Positions 8,532 through 15,630 of a DNA stretch of 58,557 nucleotides are shown here, one piece after another; the stretch's first letter is position 1; each line of letters opens with the position of its first letter. Made by a program: the position numbers and the translations under genes. The notes under the pieces were generated by a model. That model did no database searches and was not told the origin of the DNA. It saw only the letters and a list, made by a program, of their open reading frames with translations. The stretch comes from Desulfovibrio sp. (GTDB lineage: Bacteria; Desulfobacterota; Desulfovibrionia; Desulfovibrionales; Desulfovibrionaceae). The DNA is taken from assembly GCF_014803725.1 (NCBI RefSeq), contig NZ_JAAVBE010000019.1:227877-286433 (forward strand), in the 5' to 3' direction.

Positions 8532-9545
8532 CTACTTCGCGTAGCGCTTGGCGCTCTCGAGGATTTCCTTGGCGTTGGGCACATGCTGCTTGCTGTTCGG
8601 GTCGGTGAACAGGGTCCAGCTGCGCTCGCCGGCTTCGGTCATGTACTTCTTGAGTTCAGGCGTGGGCTCGGTGATCTTGCCCTTGCCGGCGGTGATCTTC
8701 TTCTCCGCGTCCTGGTCGGCCTGGACCATCAGCTTCCACACGTCCTCGGCGGCCATTTCGGCGGCTTCGTCGAACCACTTGCGGTCCTGCTCGGGCAGGT
8801 TCTTGTAGAACTTGTCATTGATAAACAGGGAGTGGAGCACGAGGATGTGGCCGGTCTTGGTCACTTCGGGGGCGTATTCGTACACGCCGGTGGAGGCGAT
8901 GTCGCTCAGCGGGCTGTCGCCGCCGTCAATGGCGCCGGACTCGATGGAGGTCATCACTTCCGCGAAGGGCATGGGCTGGCCGGAGATGCCGGCTTCCTTG
9001 GCGAAGTTGGTGTAGAGCGGGATGTTGGGCACGCGCATCTTGAGGCCCTTGATGTCATCGATGCTCTTCACCGGGTTCTTGGTGTAGAAGTGGCGGAAGC
9101 CCAGGGGGAACACGTTCATGGTGCGCATGCCGGACTTCTCGGTGAAGCCGTCGGTGATGAGCTTGAAGGTGTCACCCTTCATGGCGCGGTGGGCATGGTC
9201 AAGGTCTTCATAGAGCATGGGCGTTTCCAGCATGGCCATGGCCGGATGGAACTTGGACATCTGGGTGCCCGTGGCGCACATCTGGATGGTGCCGCGCTTG
9301 GTCTGGTCGATGTACGAGTCTTCCTTGCCGAGCATGCTGTTGGGATAGACCTGCACCTCGTACTTGCCGTTGGAAAGTTTCTCCAGGTATTCACCGAACT
9401 TGTGCATACCCACGGTTTCCGGCTCGCCCTCGGGCTTCATGCCGGCGATCTTGATGACCGTCTTGGCCTCGGCCGTGGGGGCGATGGAGAGCGCGAGACC
9501 GCAGAAAAGGCCCAGCGCCACGCACATGGCGACAATCCGTTTCAT
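8532..9545 (-). CDS. dctP: TRAP transporter periplasmic substrate-binding protein (DctP family)
   Basis: A 337-residue secreted protein. The signal peptide MKRIVAMCVALGLFCGLALS with a cut after PTAEA (about residue 28) precedes KTVIKIAGMKPEGE. The DctP signature is clear: PFAEVMTSIESGAIDGGDSPLSD and the helix around GAIDG; the conserved arginine that clamps carboxylates is probably in KGLKMRVPN. The start ATG 9545 has a perfect AAAGGAGGA 7 nt upstream; longer frames lack one. It is first in the operon. Ligand identity (C4-dicarboxylate, sulfonate or other) cannot be decided from sequence. Confidence 0.93.
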   Translation of the reverse strand: MKRIVAMCVALGLFCGLALSIAPTAEAKTVIKIAGMKPEGEPETVGMHKFGEYLEKLSNGKYEVQVYPNSMLGKEDSYIDQTKRGTIQMCATGTQMSKFHPAMAMLETPMLYEDLDHAHRAMKGDTFKLITDGFTEKSGMRTMNVFPLGFRHFYTKNPVKSIDDIKGLKMRVPNIPLYTNFAKEAGISGQPMPFAEVMTSIESGAIDGGDSPLSDIASTGVYEYAPEVTKTGHILVLHSLFINDKFYKNLPEQDRKWFDEAAEMAAEDVWKLMVQADQDAEKKITAGKGKITEPTPELKKYMTEAGERSWTLFTDPNSKQHVPNAKEILESAKRYAK

Positions 9546-9930
9546 CACAGAAATCCTCCTTTGATGGTGAACCCGGCTTCCGAGCCCCGAAACCGCCACG
9601 CACCAACCGGGGGATGCGATGGGCGGGACGAGGCCACGGGCCACCGGATGCGCCGGTTGCGCCCATGCCGCGCCGGGACGGATCGAAGATCCGTGGAGCT
9701 ATCGCTTGCAGCCAATTTTACTTGACGTGGCGGATAAAATTCAATGCTTTTTTTGAGAAAATTTTTTGACGCGGACTCCCGCGCCCGCCCAGCTTCGCTG
9801 AAGGAGAGCCGCGTGGCGTCACCCGGCACGCCCGCGTGCATGTCGGCTCCCCACACGGCCGCAGCGTGCAGCACCACCCGGGCGAAGACATCTTGACGAA
9901 TCCCGCGCAGCGGACTAGAAAAACCGCTGT
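9546..9930. other. Regulatory region upstream of dctP
   Basis: About 385 bases between dctP and tRNA-Leu. It contains a leftward sigma-70-type promoter (9715-9744), a 7-bp stem hairpin ACGGATC/GATCCGT at 9678-9694 just inside the transcribed leader, and an AT-rich tract at 9750-9768. No convincing gene is present. Confidence 0.6.
9715..9744 (-). promoter_or_regulatory. Candidate sigma-70 promoter of the TRAP operon
   Basis: On the minus strand TTGAAT (9739-9744) is followed after 18 nt by TAAAAT (9715-9720). It would give a leader of about 160 nt before dctP, containing the small hairpin at 9678-9694. Confidence 0.5.
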
Positions 9931-10017
9931 GCCGGGATGGTGGAATTGGTAGACGCAGCGGACTCAAAATCCGCCGGTGGCAACACCTTGCGAGTTCAAG
10001 TCTCGCTCCCGGTACCA
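9931..10017 (+). tRNA. tRNA-Leu (anticodon CAA)
   Basis: An 87-nt tRNA. The acceptor arm is GCCGGGA (9931-9937) against TCCCGGT with an encoded ACCA end at 10014-10017. The anticodon stem GCGGA/TCCGC encloses the loop CTCAAAA, so the anticodon is CAA at 9965-9967. A long variable arm (GGTGGCAACACC) and the T loop GTTCAAGTC fit a class II leucine tRNA. The first acceptor pair would be G-U. Its 3' 57 nt form the attachment core of the prophage, so the 3' end is supplied by phage DNA yet the gene stays intact. Confidence 0.95.
9961..10017 (+). other. attL core (57-bp direct repeat with attR)
   Basis: These 57 bases, from the anticodon stem to the CCA end of tRNA-Leu, recur without mismatch at 58462-58518. 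Flanking bases differ on both sides. The integrase gene lies 56 nt inward. This is the classic layout for integration into a tRNA 3' end. Confidence 0.95.
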
Positions 10018-10028
10018 GCGGAATATAA

Positions 10029-10056
10029 GGGATTGCGGACAGCAGTCCCTTTTTTT
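10029..10056 (+). terminator. Intrinsic terminator downstream of tRNA-Leu
   Basis: GGGATT (10029-10034) pairs with AGTCCC (10044-10049), followed by seven T residues. It ends the tRNA transcript but is encoded by prophage DNA, so the phage supplies a replacement terminator on integration. Confidence 0.75.
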
Positions 10057-10069
10057 GCGGGCCTGATTT

Positions 10070-10089
10070 GTATCACCATGTATCACCAT
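10070..10089 (+). repeat. Tandem GTATCACCAT repeats next to attL (candidate integrase arm sites)
   Basis: Two adjacent copies of the 10-mer GTATCACCAT (10070-10079, 10080-10089) overlap the integrase stop codon. Two more copies in inverted orientation lie beside attR (58399-58407 and 58412-58421). Position and orientation fit arm-type binding sites for the integrase N-terminal domain or an excisionase. Confidence 0.6.
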
Positions 10090-11131
10090 TTTTGGGGCTG
10101 TCCCCTGCCCCCTCCAGTCCGGGCATCAACGCCGCCGCCCGCGCCTGTCCTCCCGCTGTGACATGGGCGTATGTGCCCCCTGTCGTGGCGACATTGCTGT
10201 GCCCGAGCTGCGCGGCCACTGAGGCCAAGTCAGCGCCGCGCGCGAGCATTTCCGTAGCCGCGATATGGCGGATGTCGTAGGACCTCAGCTCAACGCAGGC
10301 CCGCTTGCATGCCAGGGTCCACGCCGTCCTGAAATTCAGGACGCGCCGCCCGTCGCCCCGGTGGCATACGAGGGGGATGCCCGCCGCCATGTCAGTCTCA
10401 TACCGCTCTCTCGCTTCCTCCATGTAGGCGGGATGAGGGACTACAGTTTTCAATCTACCGCTCTTGCCTTGCCGGACTATAACCACCCCGCGGCGCCAGT
10501 TAAAGGCATCCCACGTCAGGCCGAATAGCTCCACCTGTCCCGGTCGCAGAGCAAGAAAAAAGGCGGTTTTCACCGCCCATTGCAGGTATGCCGGAAGCTC
10601 AGGGAAGAGCCGCTTTAGGTCCTCAATTTTCGGTTGGAACACCGGGCGCACGATCTTCAGCTTTTTGAAGTCCCGCCACGGGTTGAAGCGTATGTGCTCC
10701 TGATCCACTCCCCATGCGAGAATCGCGCGAATGTAAGCCTGATACTTGTTGATGGTGTTGTTACCGGCGCCGCCTGCTCGCAGCCCCTCGCGCACCCGTT
10801 CCAAGTCTTGGCGCGTCAGGCTTTCCGCGTACTTGTCCCGCAAAAACTCCCCTACCCCGGGGATATGCACACCAGCCCTGTCATGCCCGGCCAAGAAGTA
10901 GACAATGTTCTTCTTGGTCTTGATATGCTTATCAGGATTTGAGCGGAAATAGAGAATGGTGAGCTCGCCAAGGGTAAGGCGCTCCTCCTCTTGCGTCTTG
11001 GCCTGGAGGCGTTCGGCCTCGAAAGCCCGCGCCTCCTGCTCAGTCTTGAAGTAGCGGCGTTTCTCCTTGCCGTTTTCGTCGCGCCACTTGCAGAAAAAAA
11101 GTGCGCGCTTGCTGGCCTTGTGGATGCTCAT
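10073..11131 (-). CDS. int: Tyrosine recombinase integrase
   Basis: A 352-residue site-specific recombinase acting on the tRNA-Leu att site. An N-terminal arm-binding-like segment (about 1-50, KWRDENGKEKRRYFKTEQEA) precedes a SAM-like core-binding domain (about 55-165) and the catalytic domain (about 175-330). Catalytic residues visible are Arg in LALRPGQVELF, the box YDIRHIAATEM with Arg and His, the GH of LGHSNV, and the Tyr nucleophile in GGTYAHV. The first His of the usual HxLRH box is replaced by Tyr, as in other phage integrases. It is the last gene of the leftward early operon, 10 nt after a small coiled-coil gene. Confidence 0.95.
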   Translation of the reverse strand: MSIHKASKRALFFCKWRDENGKEKRRYFKTEQEARAFEAERLQAKTQEEERLTLGELTILYFRSNPDKHIKTKKNIVYFLAGHDRAGVHIPGVGEFLRDKYAESLTRQDLERVREGLRAGGAGNNTINKYQAYIRAILAWGVDQEHIRFNPWRDFKKLKIVRPVFQPKIEDLKRLFPELPAYLQWAVKTAFFLALRPGQVELFGLTWDAFNWRRGVVIVRQGKSGRLKTVVPHPAYMEEARERYETDMAAGIPLVCHRGDGRRVLNFRTAWTLACKRACVELRSYDIRHIAATEMLARGADLASVAAQLGHSNVATTGGTYAHVTAGGQARAAALMPGLEGAGDSPKNGDTW

Positions 11132-11140
11132 TGTTTCCCC

Positions 11141-11338
11141 CTAGAAGCCGCACCCCCTTGCGAAGTCTTTGGGGGAAAGTGTTTTTTGCGCAGGCTTGTG
11201 CGTCTGTGATGTCTGCGCGACTCCAGTCAGTTCATTGATGCGCTTTTGTATTGCTGCCACCTTTCGTTGCGCTTCTGCGAGTTCAAGGTGCGCGGCGCAA
11301 AGCTCGGCAAGGCGCTCGGATGCAAGTTGCTCAATCAT
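11141..11338 (-). CDS. Small coiled-coil protein, unknown function
   Basis: A 65-residue protein starting MIEQLASERLAELCAAHLELA; most of the first 40 residues form a heptad-rich helix. The start ATG 11338 has AAGGAGA upstream and overlaps the stop of the 25-codon remnant (ATGA), so it is translationally coupled. The frame is open further upstream but overlaps that peptide without a site. It could be an accessory recombination factor because of its place before int, but nothing in the sequence proves it. Confidence 0.6.
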   Translation of the reverse strand: MIEQLASERLAELCAAHLELAEAQRKVAAIQKRINELTGVAQTSQTHKPAQKTLSPKDFARGCGF

Positions 11339-11412
11339 GCGATCTCCTTGTTTATGAGGAGCCGTGGGAAGCGAACCATATCGCCGTTCATGAGGATGGG
11401 GTGCTCTTTCAT
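11335..11412 (-). pseudogene. 25-codon remnant of a larger phage gene, kept in the coupling chain
   Basis: The frame reads MKEHPILMNGDMVR and then a short unrelated tail. The first 14 residues match the conserved start of a widespread phage protein family beginning MKxHPILFxxxMVR, normally about 150-250 residues with an ASCH-like fold (recalled knowledge). The rest is missing. Its start overlaps the previous stop and its stop overlaps the next start (both ATGA), and CGGAGAA precedes it. Either a deletion removed the body and kept the coupling, or the peptide serves only to re-initiate ribosomes. Confidence 0.55.
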
Positions 11413-11948
11413 GCGGGGTTCTCCGTGACATTGCGCGCTGTCTCGCGCCAGCAGTTGGGGCAGTTTCCCGTGCAATCCGGCCTTTTCATGACAGATGGGC
11501 AACCGCCCAGGGATAAGGCAGCCGCGGCGAGCCAGTCCACCTCTTTGTTCAGCCGCTCATTTTCTGCCTGCAATTCCCCCATGATTTCTTGCGCTTCTTC
11601 GGCGGAGACCTGGTAGCCAGTGACAATCGTTCCCAACCGTTGCACCTCGGCCCGCAGGCGCAGGATTTCGTCAACGTGCGCCTTGACGACATCCGGGGAG
11701 TTGGCGGCAATGTGGGCGGCGTCGGCCGGCCCAGACCCGACACCAGCACCATCGAAAAGATGGGGATCCCGCCTATTCGACCCCTCTGCTACCTTGGCAA
11801 CAAAGATGCGGCCATTTGGATGTTTGCTCTCCGGATGGAGAGGCCCATAGATGGATAACCCCTCTTGTATAAAAGATGGTGTGGCCTTTTCGGCAATGGC
11901 CCGGTGCTTGAGAAGGGCTTCATTGGAAAGGTCGATGTCATTCGGCAT
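11409..11948 (-). CDS. Ea22-like phage early protein with C-terminal Cys cluster
   Basis: A 179-residue protein. The central part (AAHIAANSPDVVKAHVDEIL, then LRLRAEVQRL and a coiled coil) matches the Ead/Ea22-like early proteins of lambdoid phages, whose function is poorly known. The C-terminus has CPSVMKRPDCTGNCPNC, a likely metal site. Its coiled-coil segment is nearly identical to that of the gene at 12636-13334 (IVTGYQVSxEEAQEIMGEL), so the two are paralogues with different ends. Start: ATAGGAGG 6 nt upstream of ATG 11948. Confidence 0.65.
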   Translation of the reverse strand: MPNDIDLSNEALLKHRAIAEKATPSFIQEGLSIYGPLHPESKHPNGRIFVAKVAEGSNRRDPHLFDGAGVGSGPADAAHIAANSPDVVKAHVDEILRLRAEVQRLGTIVTGYQVSAEEAQEIMGELQAENERLNKEVDWLAAAALSLGGCPSVMKRPDCTGNCPNCWRETARNVTENPA

Positions 11949-12285
11949 TGCCGCCTCCTATCCATTCGCGGATTTTCTTTTCTTCCTCGGGCGTGGGCGC
12001 ATCGCCAAAGCCCCGTTCAATCTCGCTCAGGCGGCACACAGAGACGCCAATGTGCAAGGCAAGCGTCCGCATGGAGACCTTCCGGCGCTCTCTGGTGGCG
12101 CGCAGGGATTCGGAGAAGGGCGTGGGGTTGAATTTGAGGTGGATGTCGGGAACTTCCTCATACCCGCCCACCAGGCCGCTTCCATGACATTCGGGGCACA
12201 CTTCCCGGCTGATAGAAGGGTGCCCACCTTCCCCATTACAGACGGGGCATACCCTATCCACGAAGGCATAGTTTTTAGCGGGCAT
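11938..12285 (-). CDS. Zinc-finger plus HTH (XRE-like) regulator
   Basis: A 115-residue protein. The N-terminus has CPVCNGEGG...CPECHGSG, a DnaJ-like pair of CxxCxGxG motifs likely binding zinc (about 12-40). The C-terminal half, RKVSMRTLALHIGVSVCRLS near 75-94, fits a lambda-repressor-type helix-turn-helix. Domain order resembles MqsA-type antitoxins, but no toxin partner is adjacent, so it is more likely a phage regulator. Start ATG 12285 follows AGGAGG; it overlaps the next gene by 11 nt. Confidence 0.65.
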   Translation of the reverse strand: MPAKNYAFVDRVCPVCNGEGGHPSISREVCPECHGSGLVGGYEEVPDIHLKFNPTPFSESLRATRERRKVSMRTLALHIGVSVCRLSEIERGFGDAPTPEEEKKIREWIGGGNAE

Positions 12286-12649
12286 CGGCTGCCTCCTGTG
12301 GCTCCGGGATAGGTCCGGCCCATTCGCCGCTGCTATACTCTGCATAAAAATCCACATCTTCTTGATGCAATCTGTAAAGGCGTATTTCTTTGCGCTCATG
12401 CTCGCGGCACAAATAGAGTCCTGCCACCTTCGGCGGCTCTTGGGTCCACCGCAGACGGCGCGGAAGGGAGTTCCACGCTGCCCCGGCCTCCTCGACAGTC
12501 AAGTTCCGGCGACGCGGCCCGCGCATCCCGCACTTGGAGCAGATGATGAAATAGTGGCGGCAGCCGTAGCGGTTCTTCCTGTTGGCCGTTTCAGGATACT
12601 GATAACCGCAAGAAGGGCAGGGCTTGAGGGATGGATCACTCATACTCAT
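12275..12649 (-). CDS. Lar-family restriction-alleviation-like protein
   Basis: A 124-residue protein. The first 60 residues, KPCPSCGYQYPE...CSKCGMRGPRR...TVEEAGAAWNSLPR, are the Lar/restriction alleviation zinc-ribbon pattern (two CxxC pairs and AxxxWN). Lar of the Rac prophage modulates host type I restriction. The second half (KVAGLYLCREHERKEIRLYR) is a separate small domain of unknown role. I chose ATG 12649 because GGAG lies 7 nt upstream; ATG 12643 is also possible. Confidence 0.7.
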   Translation of the reverse strand: MSMSDPSLKPCPSCGYQYPETANRKNRYGCRHYFIICSKCGMRGPRRRNLTVEEAGAAWNSLPRRLRWTQEPPKVAGLYLCREHERKEIRLYRLHQEDVDFYAEYSSGEWAGPIPEPQEAADAR

Positions 12650-13334
12650 GGACTTTCTCCACTGCTTCGCGCGCCTTGCTGCGCCAATGGCACGCCTCCA
12701 TCCATCCGCACTCAAGAGGGTCGCATTGATGAGAGCCTCGCGCGGGGCACCCTTTGCCACTTTTGCATATATTTGCGAGCAATGCCGCCAGCCAGTCTGC
12801 TTCTTCTTCCAGACTCACAGCCTTCACGGATTCGTCTGCTGCGTTTCTGGCGGCTGCATCAAAATCTTTCTCCAGCCGCTCATTTTCTGCCCTCAATTCC
12901 CCCATGATTTCTTGCGCTTCCTCGGTTGAGACCTGATAGCCTGTGACAATCGCATCCAGCCGTTCCACCTCGCCCCGCAGACGCAGGATTTCCATGATCA
13001 AGGCCGTGGTCACGCCGGGGTGGTATTCTGCGATGTAGGCGGCGAGTTTCCCAGATAAGCCCGGATCAACCTTTTCACCCTTGAGATACGCCTCTCGGGC
13101 CGCGAGCTTTTCTTCTTCCGTGACAAGGTTGGTGTTGGCGTGGGCAATGACGGAGCCTTTGAAAACGTGGCCGTTATCCAGCGTCAAGTTGGCATAGACC
13201 TCACCCCAGTCGGTGAAGTCCTTGCCGAAAAGCTCAAAGGCGTTGAGGCTCGTCCCCCACGGCCCGGCGGGCACAGCTTTTCCCAGGGCCAAGAGATGTT
13301 CCAGATATTCCGGCGTCAGGGCGATGTCGTTCAT
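12636..13334 (-). CDS. Ea22-like phage early protein (paralogue)
   Basis: A 232-residue protein of the Ead/Ea22-like group. N-terminal region GPWGTSLNAFELFGKDF with HANTNLVTEEEKLAAREAYL, then a coiled coil LRLRGEVERLDAIVTGYQVS and a C-terminal Cys region (CPARGSHQCDPLECGW). About 33 residues of coiled coil are shared with the gene at 11409-11948 while both ends differ, pointing to duplication and domain shuffling. CGGAGAA supports ATG 13334. Confidence 0.6.
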   Translation of the reverse strand: MNDIALTPEYLEHLLALGKAVPAGPWGTSLNAFELFGKDFTDWGEVYANLTLDNGHVFKGSVIAHANTNLVTEEEKLAAREAYLKGEKVDPGLSGKLAAYIAEYHPGVTTALIMEILRLRGEVERLDAIVTGYQVSTEEAQEIMGELRAENERLEKDFDAAARNAADESVKAVSLEEEADWLAALLANICKSGKGCPARGSHQCDPLECGWMEACHWRSKAREAVEKVHEYE

Positions 13335-13349
13335 TGGATTCTCCGGCCT

Positions 13350-13598
13350 TCAGTCGTCAGGATCGTTTTTGTCTTTCTGGACGCCAATAGTGCCAAAATT
13401 TTTGTAAACTTTGATTTCATCGACCCACCCGCAATTTGGGCATTTGAAAATATCACGGCCTGGAATTGTTACGGAAAGGGCCAAGAAGGCCATGATAAGA
13501 ATCAGCCATTTCGTTGCCCCGCAATACACGAGCCAGCCAATCCATGCGGTGCAAGCTATGGAGGCAATATCCACAAGAAGACAAAAGACGTAGGGCAT
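13350..13598 (-). CDS. Small membrane protein with CPNC motif
   Basis: An 82-residue protein with two hydrophobic segments in the first 50 residues (FCLLVDIASIACTAWIGWLVY and LILIMAFLALSVTIP) and a polar tail starting KCPNCGW. GGGAG precedes the start. Function unknown. Confidence 0.55.
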   Translation of the reverse strand: MPYVFCLLVDIASIACTAWIGWLVYCGATKWLILIMAFLALSVTIPGRDIFKCPNCGWVDEIKVYKNFGTIGVQKDKNDPDD

Positions 13599-13621
13599 AC
13601 GCCGCTCCCTTGATTATTCTG

Positions 13622-13936
13622 CTATTGCTTGGGAAACTCCCGCCACTCCCTGCCGTCCAGCAGGGGAGGAACCTTCTTCGTCCCGCCCCACCCCTTGAAA
13701 TAGAACGGGACGCCAGCATTCGCGCACTGATCACGCAGGAGGCGTACCCAGTCCGGGTGCATGGGGCGCGCGCCGGGGCCAGACTCGCCGCCGCAGATCA
13801 CCCAGTTGAGCCACGGAAGAAAGCGGCTCAAATCCACAGGGCCAAGCATCGGCTCCACGCTCAAAAAGTGCTTTGCCGCTTGGGTAATGATAAGGAAGGG
13901 CCGGGCTACAACGCCGCCCGGCGGGGCTCCCTGCTG
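13622..13936 (-). pseudogene. 5'-truncated Gp37/Gp68-family (DUF5131-like) gene
   Basis: Only the last part of the family is present: FLSVEPMLGPVDLSRF, WVICGGESGPGARP, GVPFYFKGWGG and DGREWREFPK. The normal protein is about 230-260 residues and begins with a radical-SAM-like cysteine region, missing here. The readable frame starts right after the in-frame TAA of the neighbouring gene (13937-13939); candidate starts (TTG 13864) lack a ribosome-binding site. I read it as a deletion remnant. Confidence 0.7.
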
Positions 13937-14662
13937 TTACGCGATGACGGAGAGCCCCGGCACGGCATGGGCGATGAAGGCCTTGATGTTCTTCATGGCC
14001 TCGGCTCTCCACGCGCCGCCGTCCGCCTCCACAAGGGAGAACTGGACGCCGTTCTCGCCGTTCTGGCGGCAGCGGAAGATGAAGCTGCTGGCGGGCTGTT
14101 CGACCTCCACAAAGGTGCGGTAGGGGCGCAGGGTGACGGGATTGGGCAGCGCCTTGACGGCCTTGCTGCTGATGCCCGTTTTCACGGCCACGGCCTGCGT
14201 GATGCCGTCGTCCGCCGTGGCGGACTCGTTGATGGCGACGATGCTGCCGATGTACTTCAGCACCAGCCCCTTGTGTGTGGCGGCCAACCCTTCCGGCTCG
14301 GCGAAGCTGGATTGCAGGATGATGTTGAAGGTCTCGGCGTCCTTCCACTGGTTGAAGGGGATTTCCAGCTGGTCCAGTTTGGCAAGGATGTAGCAGGCGC
14401 GGTCAGCGAAGTTGCCCAGGAGCGCGGAGCGGATGGAGACCTTTTCGGGGCTCTCCACATGGCAGATGAGCTTGCCGCGCTCAAGCTCGTCCACGTTGGT
14501 GTTGAGGTAGTCGGCCAGTGCCGTGAGCGTGGAGACCATGAGCGGCTGCGGGCACGGCGCATGAATGGGCTCGAGGTCTTTGTCCACATAGTCGCGGCCG
14601 CCGACCTTGACGAGGGTGGGCGCGGCGTCCTTGCGGATGGCGTTGTACAGGGCTTCAAGCAT
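13937..14662 (-). CDS. Conserved phage protein of the recombination region, unknown function
   Basis: A 241-residue acidic protein. Recognisable conserved stretches are NPVTLRPYRTFVEVEQPASS, the ending ADGGAWRAEAMKNIKAF, and VGGRDYVDKDLEPIHAPCP near the start. Similar proteins occur in many siphovirus and myovirus early regions beside SSB and recombinase genes (recalled knowledge), but no function is assigned. It precedes (in transcription order) the DUF5131 remnant in the same reading frame, separated only by TAA. Confidence 0.65.
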   Translation of the reverse strand: MLEALYNAIRKDAAPTLVKVGGRDYVDKDLEPIHAPCPQPLMVSTLTALADYLNTNVDELERGKLICHVESPEKVSIRSALLGNFADRACYILAKLDQLEIPFNQWKDAETFNIILQSSFAEPEGLAATHKGLVLKYIGSIVAINESATADDGITQAVAVKTGISSKAVKALPNPVTLRPYRTFVEVEQPASSFIFRCRQNGENGVQFSLVEADGGAWRAEAMKNIKAFIAHAVPGLSVIA

Positions 14663-14677
14663 GGTGTGTCCTCCTTG

Positions 14678-15064
14678 TTATTTCCCCGCGGCGGTGCTTT
14701 TGCCGTCCGCGAAGTTGGTGATTTTGCCGGGCATGGCGCCTTCCACGCCGGGAAGGATCTCCTGCCCCGGGTTCTCGCCCTGGCCGACTTCCGCGGCCGA
14801 GACCTCGCCGGTCTTGAGGTCCGTGGACATGGAGATGGACGTGGACAGCGGCGCCGCGGGGGCGAGGGATGCCGATGTCTCCACGCCGACCTCGGCGAAG
14901 CAGCGGCTCTTGTCCGGCTTGATCTTGAGCTTGAGGGTGACGGTGCGCAGCTTGGTGGCCTCGGTGTTCACGTCCAGGCAGTTCACCACCGCCTTCTGGA
15001 GCTCCTCGTTGAGGCGCTCGACCATGCCGCCAGAAGCGAGTGTGGCCGCGTTGAGTTCAATCAT
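14678..15064 (-). CDS. Phage protein of the 'replication terminator' annotation group
   Basis: A 128-residue protein starting MIELNAATLASGGMVERLNE. Segments KAVVNCLDVNTEATKLRTVT and KLKIKPDKSRC match a group of small early phage proteins often annotated replication terminator protein without experimental support. It lies between SSB and the preceding conserved gene. An intrinsic terminator sits 38 nt upstream of its start, and GGAGCGG supplies the ribosome-binding site. Confidence 0.55.
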   Translation of the reverse strand: MIELNAATLASGGMVERLNEELQKAVVNCLDVNTEATKLRTVTLKLKIKPDKSRCFAEVGVETSASLAPAAPLSTSISMSTDLKTGEVSAAEVGQGENPGQEILPGVEGAMPGKITNFADGKSTAAGK

Positions 15065-15093
15065 GGAATCCGCTCCTTTTCAGGGTTGAGGGA

Positions 15094-15124
15094 AAAGAAA
15101 AACCGCCCCGGGAACCAGAGCGGT
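15094..15124 (-). terminator. Terminator-like hairpin between ssb and the next gene
   Basis: On the minus strand ACCGC (15120-15124) pairs with GCGGT (15102-15106), followed by TTTTTCTTTTCC. It lies inside the leftward operon, before the gene at 14678-15064, so downstream expression needs read-through or a second promoter. Confidence 0.6.
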
Positions 15125-15198
15125 CGGTCGCTTCGTTGCCAGCCTATGAGCCGGGCTGGCGCGGGTTGAAGTGGAGGGAGGGGAGGATTGTGCGGGCG

Positions 15199-15630
15199 TT
15201 AGAAGGGCACGTCGTCCATATAATCCCCGCCTGCGGGCGGCGTTTGCTGCCTTCCCGCGTCCCGGCGCTGGTTCTGTGGCTGCTGTTCGCCGCCTTCGCC
15301 CTTACGGTCAAGGAACTGGACGCGCTGCGCCTTGATTTCCGTTGTGTAGCGTTCCGCGCCGTTCTGGTCTGTCCACTTGCGCGTCTGGAGGCTGCCCTCC
15401 ACATAGACGAGGCTGCCCTTGTGAAGGTAGCTGGCGCAGTTTTCCGCCGTCTTGCCGTAGGCGACCACGCGGTGCCATTCGGTGCGCTGCACCCGGTTGC
15501 CGTCCCGGTCGGTATAGCTTTCGTCCGTGGCAAGGTTGAAATTCGCCACGGGATTGCCCGACTGCGTGTAGCGCAATTCCACGTCACGCCCGAGACGGCC
15601 AATGAGTTGCACCATGTTGAGCGAGGCCAT
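15199..15630 (-). CDS. ssb: Single-stranded DNA-binding protein
   Basis: A 143-residue SSB. The OB-fold starts [20 protein letters not shown], continues [15 protein letters not shown] and [19 protein letters not shown], and includes [17 protein letters not shown] flexible linker ends in the acidic tip DYMDDVPF that binds partner proteins. It is one nt overlapped by the upstream annealing-protein gene (TAATG), consistent with a recombination/replication module. Confidence 0.95.
   Translation of the reverse strand: MASLNMVQLIGRLGRDVELRYTQSGNPVANFNLATDESYTDRDGNRVQRTEWHRVVAYGKTAENCASYLHKGSLVYVEGSLQTRKWTDQNGAERYTTEIKAQRVQFLDRKGEGGEQQPQNQRRDAGRQQTPPAGGDYMDDVPF

Noticed and set aside
11938-12285. 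MqsRA-type toxin-antitoxin system
   Set aside because: The zinc-finger/HTH protein resembles MqsA in layout, but neighbours are Ea22- and Lar-like proteins with no MqsR-like toxin.
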